Under the pieces are notes generated by a model. The model was not told where the DNA came from. It saw only the letters and a list, made by a program, of their open reading frames with translations, and made no database searches. A DNA stretch of 64,000 nucleotides from Candidatus Villigracilis affinis (GTDB taxonomy: Bacteria > Chloroflexota > Anaerolineae > Anaerolineales > Villigracilaceae): assembly GCA_016718275.1 (NCBI GenBank), contig JADKEA010000014.1, positions 26,492 to 90,491 on the forward strand, read 5' to 3'. A program made the position numbers and the translations under genes. Of the stretch, positions 9,394 to 18,649 are shown piece by piece (within the stretch, counting starts at the first letter, position 1; each line of letters starts with the position of its first letter).

Positions 9394-9851
9394 TTCACAC
9401 GCCCAAACAATTCCACGATCTTTTGATATCGAAAGTCAAAGATGCCATTCAATCTTTGGCGTATCCAAACTGCATTTACAACATCTCCAATGAGACCAAA
9501 CGGCGCGGCATAAGTGACATGATCGGTCATTTTCACGCCAGCAGGCACGGATTCAAAGCTGTGCTCGTGATACCAAAAACGATACGGCCCCACACGCTGT
9601 TCATCCACGAAATATTCATTCTCGCGGACATGCGCGATCTCGGTCAGCCACAACGAACGCAATCCGCGAACAAATTCCACACGGTATTCAACGATCTGAC
9701 CTTCGTACATTTTCACGTCACCGCCTGAAACGATCTCGAATTTCATATCAGGTGGGGTGATCTCATCCAGGTTCTTTGGATCACAAAAATAAGCCCAGAC
9801 TTTTTCAATGGGCGCAGGGAGAATTTGCTCGCGGTGAAGATAGTTGATCAT
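9390..9851 (-). CDS. SRPBCC (START-like) family protein, cyclase/dehydrase type
   Basis: 153 residues from the Met at 9851: INYLHREQILPAPIEKVWAYFCDPKNL is the standard N-terminus of a polyketide-cyclase/dehydrase-like SRPBCC domain, a single hydrophobic pocket fold that binds lipids or other apolar ligands. The frame could extend to 9935, overlapping murE, but the added residues do not look like the family. It sits between murE and the GNAT gene in one transcription unit. Ligand unknown. Confidence 0.8.
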   Translation of the reverse strand: MINYLHREQILPAPIEKVWAYFCDPKNLDEITPPDMKFEIVSGGDVKMYEGQIVEYRVEFVRGLRSLWLTEIAHVRENEYFVDEQRVGPYRFWYHEHSFESVPAGVKMTDHVTYAAPFGLIGDVVNAVWIRQRLNGIFDFRYQKIVELFGRVK

Positions 9852-9919
9852 TGTTAGTCTCGACCGGGCCCTTTTCAAGCAGTCAAAATATCCATGAATA
9901 CCCGACCAGTTTCCAGGAA

Positions 9920-11494
9920 TTATCCCTTCAACCAATCCTCTTCTCTCTTATCCTGTGAAGGCAGGTAGGGAATCTTTGGGCCTTCCACACCTATGAATTG
10001 CGCAAGTGCGGCGCGCATGGCAGTGCGGTCATCCCACAGATATTCCGTTTTTCCAAAGCACATGGATTGTTCATGGCCCTTGCCACAGGACAATACAATA
10101 TCGCCCTCTTGAGCAAGCTGCAGAGCAAATTTGATCGCCTCGCCCCGGTCAGGGATTCGCCAGAATGTCTCCCCTTCGCGCCCACCCTTTGACCGTGCGC
10201 CTGCAGCCATCTCTTCGAGGATTCCATCCAGCGATTCGGTGCGCGGGTCTTCGGCGGTCAATATGGTGAGGTCCGCCAGTTCTGCCGAGGTCTCTGCCAT
10301 CATGCGCCGCTTTTCCTTGTCGCGCAACCCAGCAGACCCAAAAATGGAAATGACGCGCTTCTTCGTCATGGTCCTGCCCGCTTCCAAGGTAACTTTGAGC
10401 GCATTGGGTGTGTGAGCAAAATCCACGATGGCAGTGAAATTCTGTCCCATGTCAATGCGTTCCATACGCCCGGGGATTCCATCCAATGAGGCGATTCCCT
10501 GCGCGGCAACCTCGGGTTCGATACCCAAACCATGGACAGCCGCAGTAAAAGCCGCAAGACAATTCGAGACATTATAGGCTCCAACTAATTTGCTCGAAAT
10601 GCCTACGCGAAGACTTTCTGATACAGCATTAAAGTGAATGCCCGAAGGAGCGTATTCGATATCCACAGCACGGACATTCGCATCCTCGCCCAGCCCGTAA
10701 TTGATCTTGTTTACTTTGACGAATTTGTTCAAGAAGTCAAATGATTTGGCATCATCACGATTGATGACAGCCAGCCGCGGGTTGCCCAGCGGCTTCGCAT
10801 GTGTCCATTCAAGGCTGGTAAAAAGTCTGGCTTTCGCGGCGCGATAATTTTCGTAGCTGCCATGTTCATCCATATGCTCATGTGTAATATTGGTGACAAC
10901 ACCGATATCAAACTCAGAAGCATCCACGCGATACTGCGCCCATCCATGCGATGTGGTCTCCAGCACTACATGAGTCAAGCCTGCATCCACCATCTTTGCA
11001 AGATACGCTTGCACATCATGCGCGTCGGGTGTGGTGACGTGAAAACCTGTATCCAGCACTTCATCCCCGATCACAGCATTGACAGTGGAGATCATGCCAG
11101 CTTTGATCCCTGCCGCGACCAATATCTTGTGGAGCAGATTGCTCGTCGTCGTTTTGCCATCCGTGCCGGTTACGCCGATCACCGTCAGCTTGCGGGCAGG
11201 CCAGTTGTAAAACGCAGCAGCCAACCAGGTCAGGGCTTGACGCGGGTTTTTCAATCCAACGTAAGGATAGGTCGGGGCGACAACCCGTCCCAACTCCCCT
11301 ACGACCGCAGAGGCACCATTCTCGAAGGCTTTCTGGATATAGTTATGCCCATCGGCGAATCCGCCTTTCATGGCGACAAAAAGATAACCAGGCTTCACAG
11401 CGCGGCTATCAATGGCAATGCCGGTAATTTCGGCATCAGGAATATGTTCAGGCTGGGAAAGGGGAAAATCAACAAACAAATTTTTCAATAACAT
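9920..11494 (-). CDS. murE: UDP-N-acetylmuramoyl-tripeptide synthetase (MurE)
   Basis: Cytoplasmic ligase that adds the third amino acid to the peptidoglycan stem peptide. 524 residues with N-terminal UDP-MurNAc binding domain (ITGIAIDSRAVKPGYLFVA), central ATPase domain with VTGTDGKTTTSNLLHK (P-loop) and C-terminal domain with SCGKGHEQ. The specificity loop reads EDPRTESLD where meso-DAP enzymes have DNPR; the Arg is kept but the two residues before Pro are not Asp-Asn, so meso-DAP, Lys or Orn cannot be assigned. First gene of a three-gene leftward unit, upstream of which the ATP synthase operon terminates. Confidence 0.93.
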   Translation of the reverse strand: MLLKNLFVDFPLSQPEHIPDAEITGIAIDSRAVKPGYLFVAMKGGFADGHNYIQKAFENGASAVVGELGRVVAPTYPYVGLKNPRQALTWLAAAFYNWPARKLTVIGVTGTDGKTTTSNLLHKILVAAGIKAGMISTVNAVIGDEVLDTGFHVTTPDAHDVQAYLAKMVDAGLTHVVLETTSHGWAQYRVDASEFDIGVVTNITHEHMDEHGSYENYRAAKARLFTSLEWTHAKPLGNPRLAVINRDDAKSFDFLNKFVKVNKINYGLGEDANVRAVDIEYAPSGIHFNAVSESLRVGISSKLVGAYNVSNCLAAFTAAVHGLGIEPEVAAQGIASLDGIPGRMERIDMGQNFTAIVDFAHTPNALKVTLEAGRTMTKKRVISIFGSAGLRDKEKRRMMAETSAELADLTILTAEDPRTESLDGILEEMAAGARSKGGREGETFWRIPDRGEAIKFALQLAQEGDIVLSCGKGHEQSMCFGKTEYLWDDRTAMRAALAQFIGVEGPKIPYLPSQDKREEDWLKG

Positions 11495-11532
11495 TGATCT
11501 TTGTTTATCTCCGTTCGTGATGGTTTAAAACA

Positions 11533-11569
11533 AAAAGGGTTCTGGTAATTTTACCAAAACCCTTTTTAT
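11533..11569 (-). terminator. Terminator of the F0 ATP synthase operon
   Basis: Long inverted repeat AAAAAGGGTTCTGGTAA / TTACCAAAACCCTTTTT with one bulge; on the minus strand it ends in a T-run. It isolates the F0 genes from murE and shows that no F1 gene follows. Confidence 0.85.
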
Positions 11570-11589
11570 AAACGACTGAGGTGTTACGA

Positions 11590-12310
11590 TTACTTCAACG
11601 TCTGGCGCAGGCCTTCGAGCTTGCCAGCGACGGAACCATCGAGGACTTTGTCGCCGATCTTGACGACCAAGCCGCCAAGGATACCGGGATCAACCTTGAA
11701 GGAAACTTCCTTGGCGCTGAAACTCTTTCTTGACAGTTTCCTGTTCCTGGCTGCTGAGCGGCAGAGCGCTGGTGACTTCGGCGGATTCGCCCTTGAATTC
11801 ACCTTCGACGACAACCACTTTGCCAGCTTTCACGCCGGAGAAGAATTCGTCAATGAGCGCGTGCTGTTTCTTCTCATCCAGAGCTTCGCCGACGAGTTTG
11901 TTCGCAGCGGCAATGGCGAGGGCGGCAACCTGTCCACGGAGATCACCGAGGATGCGATTGCGTTCCATTTCGGCTTCGGCCATGGCGGCTTCGCGGGCCT
12001 TGGCGGCTTCAGCTTCGGCAGCGGCTTTGACGTCCTTGCCTGCGGTGGCAGCGCGGTCAGTGGCTTCACGAACGACCTTGCCGGCTTCGGCCTGTGCTTC
12101 AGCGAGAACCTTGGCAGCTTCTTTTTCCGCGTTAGCGCGGGCTTCGGCTGCTACACGGGCATCTTCGAGGCCCTGTGAGATTTTTGTTTTGCGGGATTCC
12201 ATCATATCCAACATGGGCTTGTACACCCAGGCGTTCAATGTGAGGAACACAATTGCGAACGCAATCAATTGGACAATGAGCAATCCGAGATTAATACCAA
12301 GAGCTTCCAT
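11590..12310 (-). CDS. atpF: F0 subunit b fused to C-terminal domain of subunit delta (frameshifted)
   Basis: Peripheral stalk of ATP synthase. Residues 1-30 are the b membrane anchor (GINLGLLIVQLIAFAIVFLT), followed by a long Ala/Glu-rich coiled coil to about 130 and the b C-terminus (VAALAIAAANKLVGEALDE). The same frame then runs into delta C-terminal sequence (GESAEVTSALPLSSQEQ). The rest of that domain, SFKVDPGILGGLVVKIGDK then VLDGSVAGKLEGLRQTLK, is in the +1 frame, so a single-base shift near 11733 splits the gene; the in-frame ORF would stop at 11690. The delta N-terminal six-helix bundle that caps F1 is not present between b and delta. No separate atpH is seen. Confidence 0.85.
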
Positions 12311-12328
12311 GTTTCTATGCTCCTTGAA

Positions 12329-12568
12329 TTACACGACTTTGAAGAGCATGAGGAACGCGATGACCAGACAGTAAATAGCGATTGATTCGGAGAACGCAAC
12401 GCCGAGGATCATGTTGGTCAACAAGTTACCGTATGTATCAGGGTTGCGGGCCATGCCGCCGAGGGCGCCCTGCACGCTCAAACCGATACCTACACCAGCG
12501 CCCGCGGCGCCGATCATAGCCAAACCTGCGCCCACATAGCGCATCGCATCTAAAATATTTCCATCCAT
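12329..12568 (-). CDS. atpE: F0 subunit c, rotor ring proteolipid
   Basis: 79 residues, two helices joined by the polar loop ARNPDT. The ion-carrying acid is Glu61 in GVAFSESIAIY. The Gln of helix 1 needed by sodium-binding c rings is replaced (GVGIGL), so proton coupling is more likely although SExxxIY is kept. Strong AGGAGG precedes the start. It lies between atpB and atpF in the usual order. Confidence 0.95.
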   Translation of the reverse strand: MDGNILDAMRYVGAGLAMIGAAGAGVGIGLSVQGALGGMARNPDTYGNLLTNMILGVAFSESIAIYCLVIAFLMLFKVV

Positions 12569-12623
12569 GTTACAAGCCTCCTTAGGTTATCCTAATTATT
12601 TATGAATTATTTTTTCAAAAAAA

Positions 12624-13623
12624 TTAATGTTCAGCGTGTTCTTCGTCGCCATGACCCTGCGTGGCCATTGCCATGAATACCATGGTCAACATACCGAACA
12701 CGAAGGCTTGAATGACACCCACGAACAATTCGAACATCATGATCATTGAAGGCAAAATACTGATCTTGCCAAGCAATGAAGCAACCACAGCCACCAACAC
12801 CACACCCGCGAACATATTACCGAAAAGACGGAATGTGAATGAAAGGATCTTCGCGAATTCAGAGATGATTTCCAGCAAACCAACGAGGAAATCCATCGCG
12901 CCGAAGAACGGCACTTTGAACATGCGCTTTGTGTTGAAGAACTTGCTGAAGTAGCCGAGTCCCTGCGCACGGACACCCATCACCTGAATTGAGAAGAACG
13001 AGATCAAGGCCAATGAGAGGGTGAAATTCAAATCCACAGAGATACCGCGGAAGAACGGGGCCAGAATATAACCGCCTTCTTCAACTTTATCAGGAAGAAT
13101 CCATTATCGCCCAACCACCGCCCAACTCAGCAATGGCATGGCCTTCGCCATGAGCGTGGTGGATCACACCGATCGACTCAAAACCAGGGATCAACTTAAG
13201 CAGGTTCGCAAACAACACATAGATCATGATCGTTGCAAACCAGGGGAAGATCGCCTTCGCCCACTTCACGCCAGCAGAACCCTCGGTCATGTTATACAAC
13301 ATTTCCAAAATAGCTTCCATCACATTGCCAATACCACGCGGCACAAGATCAGTCTGTTGGCTTTTCTTCAATGAACGATTTGCGGCAATTGCAATCACCA
13401 CCAGCAGGACAATCGTCACTGCCAAAGTGGGAAGAGTATTCACCAAATAGAAGGGGCCAGCAAAACCGAGAAAATTCTCAGTCAGTGGCTCCTCGATCAA
13501 TTTTTCGGCGGCAACCGTGATCTCAGGCTGAACAGGGACATAAATCCCGCCCAGAATAAAACCAGCGATCATAAGCACTAGAACAATCCAGCGCCGCCAG
13601 GGGGTACGTTTTTGGGTCTCCAA
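12624..13623 (-). CDS. atpB: F0 subunit a, split by a frameshift
   Basis: Stator channel protein of ATP synthase. The first frame (13090-13623) holds the N-terminal helices up to ELGGGWAIM; the second (12624 to about 13103) continues as ILPDKVEEGGYILAPFFRGI, then the proton-channel helices with the essential Arg in FRLFGNMFAG and the final helices. The parts join with one surplus base near 13102, so the ORFs read as one gene of about 330 residues. The start is TTG at 13623, with GGAGG five nt upstream. The sequence error reading is favoured because the gene is essential and both halves are well preserved. Confidence 0.88.
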
Positions 13624-13632
13624 GCCCGCCTC

Positions 13633-13912
13633 CTAAGCAGTAGTTTGTTTCTCTTCGGCTTCGTATTTTTTCCCTCAGACGCGCCAGCGTTTTTCGCGCC
13701 GCATACATCATCAGGAAGACCGAAAGAGGGATTCCAGCAAATAACAACACCAGTGTAAACACCGGTTTCGTTCCGAACGTTTTATCAAGCCACACCCCGC
13801 CAAACACAGAAGCCAGAATAATAGCTATGGTAATACAACCCACCTGCCCGATCATTACCACGAGCAAAGTGTATACCATGTTCTGACGATTGGTCTGCTT
13901 GGTTTGTGTCAT
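13633..13912 (-). CDS. atpI: AtpI/AtpZ-like assembly protein of F0
   Basis: About 92 residues with two membrane segments (MVYTLLVVMIGQVGCITIAI and PVFTLVLLFAGIPLSVFLMM); the family helps c-ring assembly or Mg/Ca movement. The raw frame reads through to 13523 across the start of atpB, but dropping one A from the A6 tract near 13669 gives an ending REKYEAEEKQTTA with a TAG at 13633, exactly where the atpB Shine-Dalgarno starts. I therefore take the shorter product as real. First gene of the operon. Confidence 0.8.
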
Positions 13913-13920
13913 GCCGCACG

Positions 13921-13950
13921 ATTATAACTGACAGGTCAAAGGGATGTCAA
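13921..13950 (-). promoter_or_regulatory. Near-consensus sigma70-type promoter of F0 operon
   Basis: On the minus strand TTGACA (13950-13945), an 18-nt spacer and TATAAT (13926-13921). The -10 box ends only 8 nt before the atpI ATG, so transcription would begin within a few bases of the start codon. Confidence 0.75.
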
Positions 13951-14093
13951 ACAGAAATCCAAATTGGGATTTCCCGCCCGAAGCGCATTTTCAACGCCTG
14001 AGCAACTCCCTGCCATTCAGCTGCGTCGCCCCTCTTCAACGCACCTGTCTGGACCATTGGTATGCTTCTGTTTCGAAAAGATCATCAACACCG

Positions 14094-14134
14094 AAAAAGG
14101 CCGTGGACAATGGCCTTTCAGCCATCGTCCACAG
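14094..14134 (-). terminator. Terminator of nuoH-N operon
   Basis: Minus strand stem CTGTGGACGATGGC / GCCATTGTCCACGG (two imperfect pairs) followed by CCTTTTT, eight nt after the nuoN stop. The rest of 13951-14142 shows nothing further. Confidence 0.8.
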
Positions 14135-14142
14135 TCTGATTA

Positions 14143-15591
14143 CTAGAACAAATTCAACGCCGCCGCGTCAGACCAGCTGAACCATGGAGCAAAGACCGTA
14201 CCGACCAAAATCACACCGACCACCAATACCACAAGCGCAATGGTGTATGGACGAGTCAACGGAATGGGGTGGTTCTCCTCGTCCTCGTTCGGCATACGGT
14301 AGAGATACACATACTTCAACACGTTCAAGTAGTAGTACACGCCGATGATGGAGTTGAGAATACCCACCACAACCAGCCAGGTGTAATTCGCCTGAACACC
14401 CGCGGCGAAGACAAAGACCTTCGCCACGAAACCGCCGAACGGAGGCATCCCCGCCAGCGAAAGGAAAGCGGCCAGCATCATCAAACCCATCAAGGGATTG
14501 CGGCGGCTCAAACCAGCGTAATCTGTGATGTCTTCCAAGCCAGTAACTCGGCTAAAAGCCATGACAAGACCGAAGGCGAGAAGATTGGTTGCGATGTATG
14601 CCGCAAGATAGAAGACCACACTCGCCGCGCCAAGCTGACTAAATGCAACCACACCGATCAACGCATATCCTGCATGCCCGATCGAAGAATACGCAAGCAG
14701 GCGTTTGATATTGGTTTGGGAAATAGCCAGCAGGTTACCTGCGGTCATCGTCACCGCTGCGAGAACTGCGAGGATGGTCGTCCAGGAGGAGGCAATGTCG
14801 GGGAGCGCCACGAAGAACAGGCGGATGATCACCGCAAAGCCCGCCGCCTTGGAAGCCGTGGAAAGGAAACCCGCCACAGGAGTCGGCGCACCCTGATAGA
14901 CATCGGGGGCCCAGAAGTGGACTGGGACAGCCGCAATCTTGAAGCCAAGACCCACCACCAGAAGGCCGATCAGGCCAAAGGAAACATAGAGCGGAAGCTG
15001 TCCAGCGGCGAGCATTTCAGAGAGTTTGTAAATGTTGGTCGTGCCGGAAAATCCAAAGATCAGGCTAAATCCATAGAGCAGGACGGTGGAGGCCAGTGTT
15101 CCAAATAACAAATATTTGAAACCTGCTTCAGTGGAGCGGTCATCACTCAGGAGGAAGCCAGAGAGAATATAGAGCGGAATGGATGCGGTTTCAATGGCGA
15201 GGTAAAGCATGACCAAATCGGCGGAAACGGCCATCAAATTCATGCCAATGATGGAGGCGAGCAGCATGAGATAAGCCTCGCCGCGCTGACCTGCCTTGTC
15301 ATGATCCATCAACAGGAGGGCTGTTGCCGCGCCTGCGAACATGAACAGCATCTTGAAGAAGAAACCCAGCCAGTCAAAGCGGATCATGCCGCCGAGGACG
15401 GCTGTCGGCTCGCCAGGCTGACCGATAAGCAAGCTCACGATCATGGCAACAAAAAGACCACCCGCGGTAAGCCAGCCCACGTTGCGGCGCTGTTCTGTTT
15501 TCCAGAACGGCTCAACAATGAGCAGGATGATACCGAGGACAAGGATCAAAATTTCGGGGAGGATGGAAGCGAAAACGGTTGAAGTAAACAT
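14143..15591 (-). CDS. nuoN: NADH-quinone oxidoreductase subunit N
   Basis: 482 residues, about 14 membrane helices, antiporter-like subunit of complex I that carries one proton channel. Typical motifs include YLAIETASIPLYILSGF with the key Glu on helix 5, the broken-helix segment KIAAVPVHFWAPDVYQGAP and SLAGMPPFGGFVAK. Its ATG overlaps the stop of the preceding nuoM copy by one base (TAATG), so translation is coupled. Last gene of the operon. Confidence 0.95.
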   Translation of the reverse strand: MFTSTVFASILPEILILVLGIILLIVEPFWKTEQRRNVGWLTAGGLFVAMIVSLLIGQPGEPTAVLGGMIRFDWLGFFFKMLFMFAGAATALLLMDHDKAGQRGEAYLMLLASIIGMNLMAVSADLVMLYLAIETASIPLYILSGFLLSDDRSTEAGFKYLLFGTLASTVLLYGFSLIFGFSGTTNIYKLSEMLAAGQLPLYVSFGLIGLLVVGLGFKIAAVPVHFWAPDVYQGAPTPVAGFLSTASKAAGFAVIIRLFFVALPDIASSWTTILAVLAAVTMTAGNLLAISQTNIKRLLAYSSIGHAGYALIGVVAFSQLGAASVVFYLAAYIATNLLAFGLVMAFSRVTGLEDITDYAGLSRRNPLMGLMMLAAFLSLAGMPPFGGFVAKVFVFAAGVQANYTWLVVVGILNSIIGVYYYLNVLKYVYLYRMPNEDEENHPIPLTRPYTIALVVLVVGVILVGTVFAPWFSWSDAAALNLF

Positions 15592-17109
15592 TATGCACCT
15601 CCCAACAGGCGAAGCACATTCTCAACGCCTTTTTCCACCATGGGAACCATGACAGCGGGGAACATACCGATAACGATCATGAAGAGGCAAAGCGTTGTGA
15701 TCGCAACTTTATCCAGGATGGTGATATCGCCGATGTGACCGCGAAGATTCTCAGGCATCTCACTAAAGAACACCTTGCGAATGTTCATCATGATATAGGC
15801 CGCAGTAATGACAATTGAAATGCTGGCAATGACAGCCACCAGCCATTGGCGTCCCCACACGCCCATGAAGATGGGAAATTCCGCGACGAAACCAGAGAAA
15901 CCAGGCATGCCCATCGAAACCAAACCACCGATGATAAAACCAATCGTGGCAAAAGGCATCACCTTGGCTATGCCGCCGAGTTCGGGGATCATACGGGTAT
16001 GGGCACGATCATAGATCATGCCTGTAACAGCAAAGAAGAGAGCCGTCATCACACCGTGGGAGAACATTTGCACACCAGCCCCCACGAGACCGTCATGGTT
16101 GAGCGTGGAAACGCCCAGCACCACCAGGCCCATATGCGAAACGGACGAGAAGCCGATCATGTATTTCATGTCTGTTTGGACGAAAGGCAATAAATGCACC
16201 GTAAACCACCGCAACGGCCGCAAAAATCATCAGGAGCCACGCCCATTGCTTCGCGCCTTCGGGCAGGAGCATCACACCCACGCGCAACGCAGCGAACGCG
16301 CCGAGTTTCATCAACACACCTGCGTGGAACATGGAAACGGCTGTCGGCGCCGCAACGTGACCGTCAGGCGACCAGTTGTGGAAGGGCCAGATACCGCCCA
16401 AGACTGCAAAACCGAGGAAGACAGGTAGGAACCAGATATATTGGAATGTGGCGGAAAATCCCGCACTTTCCATCTGGATCATATCGAAGGAAAGCACACC
16501 CGTGTTCTGATACTGGGTCCAGTACATGGCGAGTGCGCCGACGAGGGCCACGACGGAACCGATGAACAGGTATAAGGTCAGTTTCATGGCGGCGTATTCG
16601 CGTGTCTTTACCCAGCCCCAAATGGCGATGAGCAGGTACATCGGGAACACGGCGATTTCATAGAAGAAGAACAGCATGAACAGGTCAAGTGAAACGAATA
16701 CGCCGAACACACCGCCTGCGAGCAGGAAGAGGAAGGCAAAGAATTCGCGCGGCCTGTCTTGAATGCCAGCTTTGACATGCGGATCTTCATCACCCCAGGA
16801 GATGAGCACGCCTGTGAACATTACGATACCTGTGAGCAGCACCAGCGGAGTGCTCATGCCGTCCACGCCGAATTTCAAATTGATACCCAGCGCGGGAAGC
16901 CAGTTGTATTGTTCAATGAATTGATAGCCTGTCATGTCGCCAAGCAGGTACTGCAGGTACAGCCAGCCCGAAAGCAACAGATCGAGCGACGCAGCAGCAA
17001 GCGCTACCGCACGCGTTTCATTCTTCCGATTTGCGGGCATCATCAGCATGATGGCTGCCGCAAACATCGGAAGGAAGGTAATAACACTTAGGATGGGAAA
17101 ATTCATCAT
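15591..17109 (-). CDS. nuoM: Second NuoM (antiporter-like subunit M2), frameshifted
   Basis: Two frames form one gene of about 505 residues: 16093-17109 covers helices 1-9, including LFFFYEIAVFPMYLLIAIWG with the key Glu and GGIWPFHNWSPDGHVAAPTA, and 15591 to about 16185 covers the remaining helices from VQTDMKYMIGFSSVSHMGLV to the C-terminus. They join with one extra base near 16180. It is clearly a NuoM relative but diverged from its neighbour (WSPDGHVAAPTA instead of WLPDAHTEAPTA), so the pair is an old duplication, not an assembly repeat. Starts seven nt after nuoM copy 1 ends. Confidence 0.9.
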
Positions 17110-17116
17110 CCACCTC

Positions 17117-18640
17117 TTAGAACAGAGCCATGACGGCTTTGTTGATGACGTCGAGGATCCAGGCAGGCCAGACGCCGATGACCAAAATGAGGACCATCAA
17201 CGGAAGCATAACAAGGATTTCGCGGGTATTGATTTCAGTCAGTTTGTGCTCTCCATGCGCCCAGTGTTCATTCAAGGGGCCGTGCAGAACGCTCTTGATT
17301 CCCTTGAGAATATAGGCGCCTGTGAAGAGCAGGCCGAGCATGGAAATGGCAGTGTAAATGGTCAACACAGGGTACGCGCCTCGAACCACCATGAACTCGG
17401 AAACGAAACCATTGAGTCCGGGCAGGCCAAGCGAGGCCATACTGGTGAAGATCAGGATGCCGCCATATACTGGCACAAGCGGGAACAATCCACCAAAATC
17501 ATTGAGATTACGGGTGTGCGTACGCTCGTAAATGACACCGACGAGGAAGAACATGCCCGCCGCCGAAAGTCCATGATTGAACATCTGCAAGACCGCGCCG
17601 CTCATGGCGATATGCGCATCTTTCGTGCCTGACGCCAAACCTGCTGCGGCGATACCGAGCATTACAAACCCCATGTGATTGACAGAGGAATATGCAACAA
17701 GGCGTTTGAAATCTGTTTGAGCGTAGGATGAAAACGCGCCAAAGACGATGGCCGCCACGGCAAGGAAAGCCAGCGCACCCGCAAATATCTTCGCTTCAAG
17801 CGGATAGAATGGAAGCACGAGGCGGATAAATCCATATGCGCCGAGTTTGAGCAGCACGCCCGCGAGGATCATCGAGCCAGCGGTCGGGGCTTCAGTGTGC
17901 GCATCGGGCAGCCAGGTATGGAAAGGCCAGACGGGAACTTTGATCGCGAAGGCAATGACAAAGGCCCAGAAGGCAATGCTCTTGACGGTATGCACTGGCA
18001 TACCAAGCAAAATGGAACCAGGATCCAGCGAGTTCCAACGCTCGTAAAGAGCCACCAGATCGTAGGTCCCGAAGAGAACGCCGAGCATCTGCACAGCGAG
18101 GAGCAGACCAAGCGACCCCGCCATGGTGTAGATCATGAACTTGAGCGAGGCGTAATTCCGATTGGCACTCCCCCACTGATTGATGAGGAAGTACATCGGA
18201 ACGAGGCCGATCTCCCAAAAGACAAAGAAGATCAACAAGTCGAGCGCCATGAAGACGCCGAGCATGCCTGTCTCAAGGAAGAGGAAAAGCATGAAATACG
18301 CCTTGACCTTGTCGCTGATGTTGAAAGAGGCAAGGATGGCAAGCGGCGTGAGAAGTGTGGTGAGCAAAACCATGGTGATGGAGATACCATCCACTCCGAT
18401 ATGGAAGGTGGAATTGATAGCTTCGTACCATTGATATTGTTCCTGAAATTGGAAGCCTGTTCTGTTGGGATCAAACACGTTCCATAAATAAAGGGTGAGA
18501 CCAAACGGGACGAGGCTGGCAGCGAACGCAAACCAGCGATGAAGTTTGGCTTCTTCACTCGGCAGGAAAAGCATAAGTACTGCCGCAACGGTCGGGAGGA
18601 ACAAGATCAGGCTAAGGAGATGAGAATTGAGAAAGTCCAT
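17117..18640 (-). CDS. nuoM: NADH-quinone oxidoreductase subunit M, copy 1
   Basis: 507 residues, intact, about 14 membrane helices, proton-pumping antiporter-like subunit of complex I. Helix 5 has FFVFWEIGLVPMYFLINQWG with the key Glu, and the channel helices carry VPVWPFHTWLPDAHTEAPTA and the LLKLGAYGFIR segment. Nine nt separate it from nuoL upstream. Good Shine-Dalgarno (GGAGCG) before ATG. Confidence 0.96.
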   Translation of the reverse strand: MDFLNSHLLSLILFLPTVAAVLMLFLPSEEAKLHRWFAFAASLVPFGLTLYLWNVFDPNRTGFQFQEQYQWYEAINSTFHIGVDGISITMVLLTTLLTPLAILASFNISDKVKAYFMLFLFLETGMLGVFMALDLLIFFVFWEIGLVPMYFLINQWGSANRNYASLKFMIYTMAGSLGLLLAVQMLGVLFGTYDLVALYERWNSLDPGSILLGMPVHTVKSIAFWAFVIAFAIKVPVWPFHTWLPDAHTEAPTAGSMILAGVLLKLGAYGFIRLVLPFYPLEAKIFAGALAFLAVAAIVFGAFSSYAQTDFKRLVAYSSVNHMGFVMLGIAAAGLASGTKDAHIAMSGAVLQMFNHGLSAAGMFFLVGVIYERTHTRNLNDFGGLFPLVPVYGGILIFTSMASLGLPGLNGFVSEFMVVRGAYPVLTIYTAISMLGLLFTGAYILKGIKSVLHGPLNEHWAHGEHKLTEINTREILVMLPLMVLILVIGVWPAWILDVINKAVMALF

Positions 18641-18649
18641 CTTGCGCTC

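Noticed and set aside
9851..9935. Longer SRPBCC protein starting inside murE
   Set aside because: Extra residues do not fit the family and the next Met matches the usual N-terminus.
12329..12568. Sodium-type c ring
   Set aside because: Glu61-Ser and Tyr are present but the helix-1 Gln of sodium-binding rings is replaced by Ile.
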